Below, one piece after another: positions 1 through 6,330 of a stretch of 6,901 nt of DNA (position 1 is its first letter; each line of letters starts with the position of its first letter). The position numbers and the translations under genes are program-made. The notes under the pieces were generated by a model, which worked only from the letters and a program-made list of their open reading frames with translations, was not told the DNA's origin and did no database searches. Origin of the DNA: a bacterium (GTDB lineage Bacteria; AUK180); assembly GCA_021162505.1 (NCBI GenBank), contig JAGGYO010000281.1:1-6901 (forward strand), written 5' to 3'.

Positions 1-1
1 A

Positions 2-616
2 TTGTCCCTTCTTTATAATATCTTTTCTCAAGCATTTTTAGTTTTTTTAAATATTGTCTTTTTCTTTTTTTCTTTGAATTTCCGTGAAATTATCTTTAAT
101 TTGGTACAAAGATTCTATATAAGACCCCGTGAGAAATTTTTTATCGTTCCCGAGGATTTTCACAAAAAAATTAAGATCGAGCTTCCGAAAATATACATTA
201 CATATAAAAGTTTTGATCATTTGTTTTTCAATAATTCATTTATTCCTCCAAAAAATAATAAAAAGAATATTGTTATTTCTCTTGGTACCATATTCAATGA
301 AGGCAATGGTTTTAATAAAGTCATTGGTCTTCTCGAAAATCATTTTAATATCAATGATTATAATTTATGTCTTATGAGTAAAGAATTCCCATTGGAATGG
401 AAAAATGTGTATTTTTATGAGAATGTTTCATTAAATTCAGCTATAAAATATGCGGATATTCTCATTATGCACGGAGGGATGAACTCGATTTTAACTTATC
501 TCAATTCATATAAGAATATCCCTGTTCTTATTTTTCCTCAGGGAGCGGAACAGTTTGAAAATTCTAAGATTTTTTATAGAATAAAGAATAGGAGGTCTCA
601 TGGAAGGATATTATAG
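2..616 (+). CDS. UGT/MGT-like glycosyltransferase, C-terminal half (5' partial, 3' end shortened)
   Basis: The open frame begins at the window edge, so the N-terminal acceptor domain is probably upstream; position 2 is the first codon, not a supported start. The part seen is the nucleotide-sugar-binding Rossmann domain of a GT-B glycosyltransferase of the macrolide/UDP-glucuronosyltransferase type. It has the strand-turn VISLGTIFN (residues 91-99), the donor-phosphate motif HGGMNS (157-162) and PQGAEQFEN (179-187), where the acidic-Gln pair normally contacts the sugar. In this family about 50 further residues (the closing helices) usually follow that motif; here only 17 follow, and they are charged and unlike the family. 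No other frame continues the domain, so this looks like truncation and not a simple frameshift. The last 17 bases overlap the Tricorn gene, whose ribosome site lies inside this frame. Substrate cannot be told. It may be a decaying gene or a divergent short version. Confidence 0.72.
   Translation: MSLLYNIFSQAFLVFLNIVFFFFSLNFREIIFNLVQRFYIRPREKFFIVPEDFHKKIKIELPKIYITYKSFDHLFFNNSFIPPKNNKKNIVISLGTIFNEGNGFNKVIGLLENHFNINDYNLCLMSKEFPLEWKNVYFYENVSLNSAIKYADILIMHGGMNSILTYLNSYKNIPVLIFPQGAEQFENSKIFYRIKNRRSHGRIL
590..595 (+). promoter_or_regulatory. Ribosome binding site AGGAGG for the Tricorn gene
   Basis: A full-consensus AGGAGG sits 4 bases before the ATG at 600. It fixes the Tricorn start even though it lies inside the end of the preceding glycosyltransferase frame. 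The short spacing and the 17-base overlap would allow translational coupling between the two genes. Confidence 0.8.
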
Positions 617-3600
617 ATTCCCGACAATTTGCAATGATAAGATCGCTTTTGTCAGTGAAGACGATCTTTGGACGGTGTCATTAAAGAATAAGGAAGCAAA
701 ACGATTGACCAATTTTAAAGGTTCTGCATCTTACCCCCATTTTTCCAAGGACGGTAAGCTCATCGCATATACGGGTGTTGAAGAAGGCCGATTTGAGGTC
801 TACATTATACCCGCAGAGGGTGGTGAATTCAAACGCTTGACCTATCTGGCATCCATCAGTTATGTTGTGGGCTGGGATAAGAAAGGGAGGATTATTTTCA
901 GATCAAATAGCAATTCTTTCAATAGAAGGCTCTTTGAACTTTATACGATTGATCCTAAAACGAAAAAAGTTGAAAAGATGAATTACGGTATGGCTAACCA
1001 TATAAGTTTTGAAGAAAATGGCAAAGGAATGGTATTGGGAAGAAATACCGGAGATCCTGCAAGATGGAAAAGGTACCGCGGCGGGACCGCCGGAGAGATA
1101 CTTATTGATAAGAATGGTAGCCTTGATTTTGTAAAACTTCTGGATCTGAAAACCAATATGACCAACCCTTTATGGATAGGGAATAGGATCTATTTCATTT
1201 CAGACCACGAGAATGTAGGTAATATCTATTCCTGCGATAAGAAGGGAAAAAATATAAAAAAGCATACCAATCATAAAGAATATTATGTAAGACATTGTTC
1301 TACAACTGATAATAAAAAGATTGTTTATCAAAATGGCGGAGATATATTCATTTTAGATATAAAGACGGATAGAAGCAAAAAAGTAAATATCAAATATAAT
1401 TCCCCAAAGATAAAAATTCAAAGAAAATTCCAAGCCGGAGGTCATTATCTTGAGAATTTCTACCCCTCATTCGATGGTAAAAAGGTCGTATTTTCTTCCA
1501 GAGGGAAGGTCTTTGGAATGGAGAACTTTGAAGGACCGGTCTATCAATTCGGTGAAAGAACGGATAAAAGATATCGATTACCAAAATTTCTGGTAAAAGA
1601 TAAAGAGATCGTACTAATTACAGACGAAGAAAACAATGAAAGGATAGCGGTTTTTAAATACGGTGAAGGAAAAAAGAAAAAGATCTTGAAGAACATTGAT
1701 GTGGGAAGAGTCGTAAGATATAAAACTTCTCCAAAAGAAAAAAAGATCGCTTTGATCAATCATCGTCAAGAGCTACTGCTTATTGATATTGATAAGAGTG
1801 AAAAAACAACTATTTTTGATGATAAATTTGCTGCAATAAGTGATCTTGATTGGTCACCTGATGGGAAATATATTGTCTTTAATGGCGGTATTTCAACCAG
1901 ACGGACGGCACTGTTTCTCTATGATGTGAAAAAAAATAAGAAAAGTCAGATAACCGATCCTATATATTATGATGGATCGCCAATTTTTTCAAAAGACGGG
2001 AAATATATCTTCTTTTCATCAATTCGAGAATTCCTACCCGTTATGGATAGCGCACAATTTGAAATAAGTTTTCCGAAATCAGACAAGATATTTGGGATTT
2101 GCCTTGATAAGAACAGAGTACCCTTTACCGAATATTCGCCCGACATTGAAAAAGATCATAAGAAAGATAAGAAAAAAGACGATGATAAAAAAGAAGAAGA
2201 GGTCAAGACCAAGGTTGACCTTAAAGATATAGATAAAAGAATATTTGAACTTCCTATTCCTATGGGCATTTATGGGAAAATAGAGTGTAATAAAATGAAC
2301 CTTTTTATTCAATCATATCCCATATTGGAAGGGATGGAAGAAACAATTAACGGAAGCATCATTTCCTTTAGTTTTAAGTCAAAGAAACATAAGCTCTTCT
2401 CAAATAGAAGTGATTACTTTTATGTAATTGACGACCATATTTATATACGCAGCGGGAATAGTATAAAAAGATTCTCATCACAACATTCCCCTCTGCACGA
2501 ACACGATAAGGACGAAGAGAGTTCAAAAACCTTTATTAACATTAATCGTGCAAGTATACTTATCGAGCCTTTAAATGAATGGAAACAAATGTACGGAGAA
2601 GCTTGGCGATTGCAAAGAGATAATTTCTGGAATGAAAAAATGTCGGGAATTGATTGGGAAAAAATTTATGACAGATATTTCAAACTTATTCCAAGGTTGG
2701 GAGCAAGGAGTGAATTTTCTGACCTCATCTGGGAAATGCAGGGTGAGTTGGGAACTTCTCACTGTTATGAGTTCGGTGGTGATTATCATAGACCTCCGAA
2801 TTACAATATTGGTATGCTGGGTGGTGATCTTAAATGGAATAAAGAGAATAAGGGATATGAGATTGAAAATATTTTTCAGGGTGATACCTGGAACAATACC
2901 TATAGAAGTCCCCTGCAAACACCGGGAATTGATATTGAAGTTGGGGATATTATAAAAAAAGTAAATGGTATGACCGTAAAAAATAATATTCCGTTAAATG
3001 AGATGCTGCTTAATAAGGCAAATGAGGTGATAAAGTTAGGCATTTATGATAAGAGCAAGAAAAAACAAAGGGATATCTATATCAAGACAGTGGGGAATCA
3101 TTCAAAGATCAAATATAGAGAGTGGGTCGAAAAGAATAGACGGTATGTTCACAAAGCGACTAATGGCAATATTGGATATATTCATATTCCCGACATGGGT
3201 CTATTCGGCTATTCTGAATTTCATAGATATTACCTTGGTGAAATAGAAAAAAAGGGATTGGTCATTGATGTGAGATTTAATGGTGGTGGATTTGTATCAC
3301 AATTAATATTAGAAAAACTCTCCAGAAAAATAATCGGCTATGATTTTAGAAGATGGGGACAGCCAGAACCCTACCCTGCTGATTCGGTTTCGGGTCCCCT
3401 TGTAATAATCACAAATGAACATGCCGGCAGTGACGGAGATATTTTCAGTCATTCTTTAAAGATAATGAAACTCGGCAAACTCATCGGGAAGAGAACATGG
3501 GGCGGTGTTATTGGTATATGGCCAAGGCATTTTTTATCTGATGGTACTATTACAACACAACCCGAATTTTCGTTCTGGTTCAAGGATGTTGGCTGGAATG

Positions 3601-3767
3601 TAGAAAATTATGGAACAGACCCCGATATAGAAGTGGACATTATGCCCAAAGATTATAAAAGGGGTAAAGATCTCCAATTAGACAGAGCTATTAAAGAAAT
3701 AAAAAAGGACCTTACGAAAAAGAAAGATGTGAAGATATCATATCCTGATTTTAAAAGAAAGAAATAA
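600..3767 (+). CDS. tri: Tricorn protease (S41 family peptidase)
   Basis: Large serine protease that, in the Thermoplasma archetype, trims oligopeptides released by the proteasome or other ATP-dependent proteases; the bacterial role is less clear. At 1055 residues it is full length (archetype 1071). Domain order is a six-bladed propeller (about 1-290), a seven-bladed propeller (about 310-650), a C1 helical domain, PDZ (about 741-835) and the C2 catalytic core to the end. Propeller repeats of the TolB/PD40 type are clear: PHFSKDGKLIAY (46-57), WSPDGKYIVF (418-427) and PIFSKDGKYIFF (461-472). The family signature RWKRYRGGTAGEI starts at 155. Catalytic residues are visible: S720-H721 (GTSHC), nucleophile S944 with D945 (AGSDGD), and E1002 (VENYG). 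A Lys/Asp/Glu-rich run at about 517-547 is probably a flexible loop in the second propeller. The N-terminus (MEGYYRFPTI) matches the first propeller strand with no signal peptide, so the protein is likely cytoplasmic. The start is set by AGGAGG at 590. The family assignment is very secure. Confidence 0.96.
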   Translation: MEGYYRFPTICNDKIAFVSEDDLWTVSLKNKEAKRLTNFKGSASYPHFSKDGKLIAYTGVEEGRFEVYIIPAEGGEFKRLTYLASISYVVGWDKKGRIIFRSNSNSFNRRLFELYTIDPKTKKVEKMNYGMANHISFEENGKGMVLGRNTGDPARWKRYRGGTAGEILIDKNGSLDFVKLLDLKTNMTNPLWIGNRIYFISDHENVGNIYSCDKKGKNIKKHTNHKEYYVRHCSTTDNKKIVYQNGGDIFILDIKTDRSKKVNIKYNSPKIKIQRKFQAGGHYLENFYPSFDGKKVVFSSRGKVFGMENFEGPVYQFGERTDKRYRLPKFLVKDKEIVLITDEENNERIAVFKYGEGKKKKILKNIDVGRVVRYKTSPKEKKIALINHRQELLLIDIDKSEKTTIFDDKFAAISDLDWSPDGKYIVFNGGISTRRTALFLYDVKKNKKSQITDPIYYDGSPIFSKDGKYIFFSSIREFLPVMDSAQFEISFPKSDKIFGICLDKNRVPFTEYSPDIEKDHKKDKKKDDDKKEEEVKTKVDLKDIDKRIFELPIPMGIYGKIECNKMNLFIQSYPILEGMEETINGSIISFSFKSKKHKLFSNRSDYFYVIDDHIYIRSGNSIKRFSSQHSPLHEHDKDEESSKTFININRASILIEPLNEWKQMYGEAWRLQRDNFWNEKMSGIDWEKIYDRYFKLIPRLGARSEFSDLIWEMQGELGTSHCYEFGGDYHRPPNYNIGMLGGDLKWNKENKGYEIENIFQGDTWNNTYRSPLQTPGIDIEVGDIIKKVNGMTVKNNIPLNEMLLNKANEVIKLGIYDKSKKKQRDIYIKTVGNHSKIKYREWVEKNRRYVHKATNGNIGYIHIPDMGLFGYSEFHRYYLGEIEKKGLVIDVRFNGGGFVSQLILEKLSRKIIGYDFRRWGQPEPYPADSVSGPLVIITNEHAGSDGDIFSHSLKIMKLGKLIGKRTWGGVIGIWPRHFLSDGTITTQPEFSFWFKDVGWNVENYGTDPDIEVDIMPKDYKRGKDLQLDRAIKEIKKDLTKKKDVKISYPDFKRKK

Positions 3768-3770
3768 TTG

Positions 3771-3817
3771 GTATTAAGTATCCGGTATTCAGTCCTAAGT
3801 ATAATGAGAGAATACTG
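3771..3817 (+). repeat. Short degenerate intergenic repeat with hairpin potential
   Basis: Just after the Tricorn stop, GTATTAAGTAT (3771-3781) is followed by a related GTATTCAGT (3785-3793) and CTAAGTAT (3795-3802). The stretch CGGTATTC (3783-3790) can pair with GAATACTG (3810-3817), giving 8 pairs including one G-U around a 19-base loop. No U-run follows, so it is not a classical terminator. It resembles small dispersed intergenic repeats built from TATTCAGT/TTAAGTAT words. One copy in one window cannot prove dispersal. Confidence 0.4.
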
Positions 3818-3901
3818 AAATGATAGGTGAGAAAAAATAGCCTAAAAAATTTGCATTTTGTTTGATCTTTTTTAGTGTAAAGATTAAATTTTTGTTTCTT
3901 C

Positions 3902-3930
3902 TGGATTTTTTTTATAAATTATTATATAAT
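3902..3930 (+). promoter_or_regulatory. Candidate promoter for the FKBP gene
   Basis: The FKBP gene starts 181 bases after the Tricorn stop, enough for its own promoter. A perfect -10 word TATAAT lies at 3925-3930, with a weak -35 (TGGATT, 3902-3907) at 17 bases. That would leave a very short leader before GGAGG at 3939-3943. A second -10-like TATAAA at 3913-3918 would give a more usual leader but also lacks a good -35. In such AT-rich DNA these matches are weak evidence. Confidence 0.3.
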
Positions 3931-3948
3931 CAAAAAACGGAGGTTTTC

Positions 3949-4923
3949 ATGAAAAGAAAATTTTTTATTATTGCATTGTTAAGCGTTTTTTTACTTTTAT
4001 CCTATACCGGATGTACCCAAAAGATCACATTGAAAACATTTGATGATAAAACATCTTATGCTTTAGGATTTACCATTGGTCAAAGTTTTAGCAAAGAGAA
4101 ACTCGAGATATCAAATAATCTTTTTTTTAATGGTGTCAATGATAGTGTAAATAAAGAAAAGGCACTTATTGACGATAGTAAAATGCAAAAGGTTTTAATT
4201 GATTTCAATATGAATATGAGAAATAAAACTAATACTCAACCCTATGCATTAAAGGACTTCAAAGCAGATAATAATTTTAACTCAACAAAGGAACTCATCA
4301 GTTATGCTATCGGTATGAGCATTGGAGAAAATTTTAAAATGCAGAAGATCGGTATAATCAATAAAATTTTCAAGAAAGGATTCAATGACGCATTTTCAGG
4401 GGAAAAAGAAGTGCTTTTAAAAGATGAAGAAGTAAAGACAACGCTGAATGAGTTAGATAAACAAATAAAAGCCAAAATGATGGAAAAGAGGAAAGTAGAT
4501 CTGGTAAAAAATAAAAAAGAAGGTGAAGAATTTTTAGCAAAGAACAAAACTGCTGAAAATGTGATTGTATTACCCGATGGCATCCAATATACCATTATTA
4601 AGAAAGGGACAGGCGAAGCGCCAAAGGCAGACAGCAAGGTAACATGCAACTATAAGGGAATGCTGCTTGACGGGACCGTATTTGATAGCTCCTTCAAGAG
4701 GGAAAAACCTGCAACTTTCGCTTTAAATCAGGTAATAAAGGGATGGCAGGAAATCCTTCCAATGATGAAAGTTGGTGGTAAATGGAAAATTTGGATACCC
4801 TCAAATCTTGCTTATGGTGAAAATGGAGCAGGTAATTTAATTCCACCTAATGCGACATTGACATTTGAAATAGAATTGCTTAATATAGAAAAAGAAGTAA
4901 AAATAATGGATAATAGTCGATAA
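3949..4923 (+). CDS. FKBP-type peptidyl-prolyl cis-trans isomerase lipoprotein with two FKBP_N domains
   Basis: Predicted periplasmic prolyl isomerase/chaperone of the FkpA/Mip type, 324 residues. The start at 3949 is chosen because GGAGG (3939-3943) precedes it by 5 bases and it opens a proper lipoprotein signal: MKRK, a hydrophobic core, then YTGC with lipidated Cys22. Two consecutive FKBP_N-like (dimerisation) segments follow, about 33-93 (TSYALGFTIGQSF) and 114-180 (ISYAIGMSIGENF), then a Lys-rich helix. The catalytic FKBP_C domain spans about 211-313. Pocket residues known from FKBP12 are all present: Y235, F245, D246, F257, V262, I263, W266, Y289 and F306, so it should be active. FKBP_N is normally single, so the tandem copy is unusual. 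Tricorn upstream is on the same strand but separated by 181 bases, and co-transcription is uncertain. No terminator is visible before the insertion sequence 21 bases downstream. Confidence 0.93.
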   Translation: MKRKFFIIALLSVFLLLSYTGCTQKITLKTFDDKTSYALGFTIGQSFSKEKLEISNNLFFNGVNDSVNKEKALIDDSKMQKVLIDFNMNMRNKTNTQPYALKDFKADNNFNSTKELISYAIGMSIGENFKMQKIGIINKIFKKGFNDAFSGEKEVLLKDEEVKTTLNELDKQIKAKMMEKRKVDLVKNKKEGEEFLAKNKTAENVIVLPDGIQYTIIKKGTGEAPKADSKVTCNYKGMLLDGTVFDSSFKREKPATFALNQVIKGWQEILPMMKVGGKWKIWIPSNLAYGENGAGNLIPPNATLTFEIELLNIEKEVKIMDNSR

Positions 4924-4944
4924 ACCGTATTTCAGCTTTTATAT

Positions 4945-4965
4945 GATAGTGTATAAAATTTTCTG
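4945..4965 (+). repeat. Terminal inverted repeat of the IS, transposase 3' side
   Basis: Twenty-one bases, starting GATAGTGTATAAAA and ending TTTCTG, are the exact reverse complement of 6310-6330. Pairing stops immediately beyond both ends, which fixes the element boundary. Confidence 0.93.
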
Positions 4966-4977
4966 TTTTTTTGCAAA

Positions 4978-6192
4978 TTATTTATTTTCATCTTTTTTCT
5001 CCTTTATGTTTTGTTCAATAAAATTATTTTCATAACAAATATGATAAAAGAATCTATTGATTGACTTATCATTTTCAAAACCGTCAATTAATTTTGTTCT
5101 TCTCCGTATTTCTCTAAAAAATCTTTCTATTTTATTATTTGTTGTAACAAATTTTCGATGATCAATATCAACATTAAAATATCTCAATGTTTTATGAATA
5201 TCTTTTAATAAATTTTTCACGGCATCTTGTTCATCTTCAATCCATTTTTGTCTGAATGTTGTTAATTTTTTATAAAATTCTTCCTTAGAATCTGTGTTTT
5301 CATAGAGATTTGACAGATCTTTTGAAAATTCTTTTTTATGTTTTGTTTTTTCTAGTTTTTTTATACTATTTTGCATTTTATGATAAATACAATGTTGAGT
5401 TGTAACCCAGGGATATACCATGTTAATAGCATTTATAAGCCCTTTATTCTTATCGTGTATGATTAGTTTAAGATTATTCCCCTTTAGTCCTCTTTTATAA
5501 CTTTTATTTAAAAAATTAACCCATGTGCTTTCTTTTTCTCTATCAACGATCGTATAATCAATTAATTCTTTTATATAAGTTTTTTCTTCACCATCCTTTT
5601 TCTTGGTGTCATCTTCTCTTATCCCATAAATGGCTAATATTCCTCTTTTATTATGCTTCTTAAAGCCCTTACTCGTTTCATAGACAGCATCACAGTATAA
5701 ATAAATATAATCATCTCTAAGTTTTCTCTTATGATATTTCTCAACTTCATTATCAAAAGATGTAACTATATTTGATATATTAGGTTTTGAGAAATTAATT
5801 GATAAATGCTCATTTAATACCTTAGAAGCCTTCTTTTCCGATAAACCTTGTACCACAAGGGATTTTATCATTCTTTCCAGATCAATCCCGTGATGTGAAT
5901 ATTTCTCCATTGTCTGCGGATAAAATTTTGAATCTCTTGTCTCAGGTACTCTTGCCGTTACCTTGCCAAATTTAAAAAATAATGTCTTATTATGAAATCC
6001 GCTGGAAATTGTTTTTCTCTCTTTGCTCCTTTCATATCTGTCACAGCACTGGTATAGCTTCCTTTCTTCAAGCATAATGGCATTAACTAATGTTGTTCCA
6101 AAACACAACATTTCATTTCTCATGAATTCTTCAAAATTACCCTTGACTTTTTCAAATTCTTCACGTAAAATGTAGTTGAAAGTTAATTTCAT
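4978..6192 (-). CDS. IS256-family (Mutator-type) DDE transposase
   Basis: Cuts and joins the ends of its own element. The 404 residues match the usual family length. The N-terminal part has the family-like stretch RYERSKERKTISSGFHNK followed by a VPETRDSKF segment. The DDE triad is complete: D168 (YCDAVYE), D247 (IIHDKNKGLINAI) and E356 (NNKIERFFREIRRRTK). The C-x2-H pair that follows the second Asp in this family is present (QHCIYHKMQN, C268 and H271). No internal stop or frameshift is seen, so it is probably functional. The start at 6192 has GGAGG 5 bases upstream (6198-6202). That site is buried in a hairpin, and the start codon overlaps the stop of an upstream leader ORF as ATGA, which suggests coupled, restrained translation. 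Codon use is AT-rich like the surrounding genes. Confidence 0.96.
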   Translation of the reverse strand: MKLTFNYILREEFEKVKGNFEEFMRNEMLCFGTTLVNAIMLEERKLYQCCDRYERSKERKTISSGFHNKTLFFKFGKVTARVPETRDSKFYPQTMEKYSHHGIDLERMIKSLVVQGLSEKKASKVLNEHLSINFSKPNISNIVTSFDNEVEKYHKRKLRDDYIYLYCDAVYETSKGFKKHNKRGILAIYGIREDDTKKKDGEEKTYIKELIDYTIVDREKESTWVNFLNKSYKRGLKGNNLKLIIHDKNKGLINAINMVYPWVTTQHCIYHKMQNSIKKLEKTKHKKEFSKDLSNLYENTDSKEEFYKKLTTFRQKWIEDEQDAVKNLLKDIHKTLRYFNVDIDHRKFVTTNNKIERFFREIRRRTKLIDGFENDKSINRFFYHICYENNFIEQNIKEKKDENK

Positions 6193-6287
6193 GGTATCCT
6201 CCTTTTGTTATTTGTTAAACTTTCTATTAGGAGGATACCTCTTTTTACACCTTTTTGCAAGATCCTAATAACTTTTTCCAGTTCCAT
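6189..6287 (-). CDS. 32-residue leader ORF coupled to the transposase
   Basis: A small frame opens at ATG 6287-6285 with its own good ribosome site (AAAGGAG, 6300-6294, 6-base spacing) and runs 32 codons, beginning MELEKVIRILQKGVKRG and ending NNKRRIP. Its TGA (6191-6189) overlaps the transposase ATG as ATGA, the classic geometry for stop-restart coupling. It reads through both arms of the hairpin that hides the transposase ribosome site, and its last codons (AGG AGG ATA CCA) are that site. The peptide is basic and could form an amphipathic helix, but I recognise no domain; the act of translation may matter more than the product. It is too short for homology-based certainty. Confidence 0.6.
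   Translation of the reverse strand: MELEKVIRILQKGVKRGILLIESLTNNKRRIP
6193..6239 (-). promoter_or_regulatory. Hairpin sequestering the transposase ribosome binding site
   Basis: On the minus-strand RNA, GGUAUCCUCCU (6239-6229) is perfectly complementary to AGGAGGAUACC (6203-6193), an 11-bp stem with a 25-base loop. The downstream arm is exactly the transposase Shine-Dalgarno plus spacer and ends at the base before its AUG. Known insertion sequences such as IS10 and IS50 use similar structures so that transcripts reading in from outside do not yield transposase. Here the same arms are also codons of a leader ORF, so translating ribosomes could open the stem. The pairing is seen directly; the regulatory role is inference. 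Confidence 0.75.
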
Positions 6288-6309
6288 CTTTCGCTCCTTT
6301 TCAATTTCG

Positions 6310-6330
6310 CAGAAAATTTTATACACTATC
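6310..6330 (-). repeat. Terminal inverted repeat of the IS, transposase 5' side
   Basis: Exact reverse complement of 4945-4965. On the transposase strand it begins GATAGTGTATAAAA at 6330 and contains a -10-like word. Confidence 0.93.
6318..6323 (-). promoter_or_regulatory. Candidate -10 element inside the terminal repeat, facing the transposase
   Basis: TATAAA (minus strand, 6323-6318) lies 7 bases inside the element end and would start RNA near 6311, about ten bases before the leader-ORF ribosome site. No good -35 is visible in the flanking DNA at 16-18 bases, so the promoter would be weak here and could depend on the sequence next to the element. Because the word lies in the repeat, a copy also occurs at the other end. 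Confidence 0.3.

Larger units (their letters stand above)
4945..6330 (-). mobile_element. IS256-family insertion sequence, complete, 1386 bp
   Basis: The element is bounded by perfect 21-bp terminal inverted repeats starting GATAGTGTATAAAA, and holds one full-length Mutator-type (IS256) transposase on the minus strand plus a short leader ORF. Size and layout are normal for the family. The transposase stop is only 12 bases inside the left repeat; the right end (the transposase upstream end) carries 138 bases of leader. The 8-9 bases outside each end (TTTTATAT on the left, CCAAAACC on the right) do not match, so the target duplication expected for this family is missing. The left neighbour is the FKBP gene and the right neighbour is an RHS fragment, two unrelated contexts. 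Confidence 0.93.

Noticed and set aside
2571..2918. Minus-strand open frame of 115 codons inside the Tricorn gene.
   Set aside because: It lies opposite the region coding the Tricorn S720-H721 site and PDZ domain, has no recognisable domain, and is a shadow of the real gene.
3842..3875. Hairpin CTAAAAAA / TTTTTTAG as a Tricorn terminator.
   Set aside because: The stem is almost all A-T with an 18-base loop and is followed by GTGTAAAG, not a U-run; it is expected by chance in such AT-rich DNA.
3862..3948. Upstream extension of the FKBP frame from a start at 3862.
   Set aside because: It would put a Phe/Lys-rich stretch before a clear lipoprotein signal peptide and has no ribosome site. GGAGG at 3939-3943 points to 3949.
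4302..4649. Minus-strand open frame of 115 codons inside the FKBP gene.
   Set aside because: Low-complexity Phe/Ser/Leu-rich translation opposite a Lys/Glu-rich gene; no ribosome site or domain.
4966..4972. T-run after the FKBP gene as a terminator.
   Set aside because: It lies inside the insertion sequence and has no GC-rich stem before it.
6189..6210. Programmed frameshift fusing the leader ORF to the transposase.
   Set aside because: The transposase frame has a stop (TAA, 6210-6208) just upstream, leaving a short window. The A-rich CAAAAG there is not a good slippery heptamer, and the transposase has its own Shine-Dalgarno and ATG.
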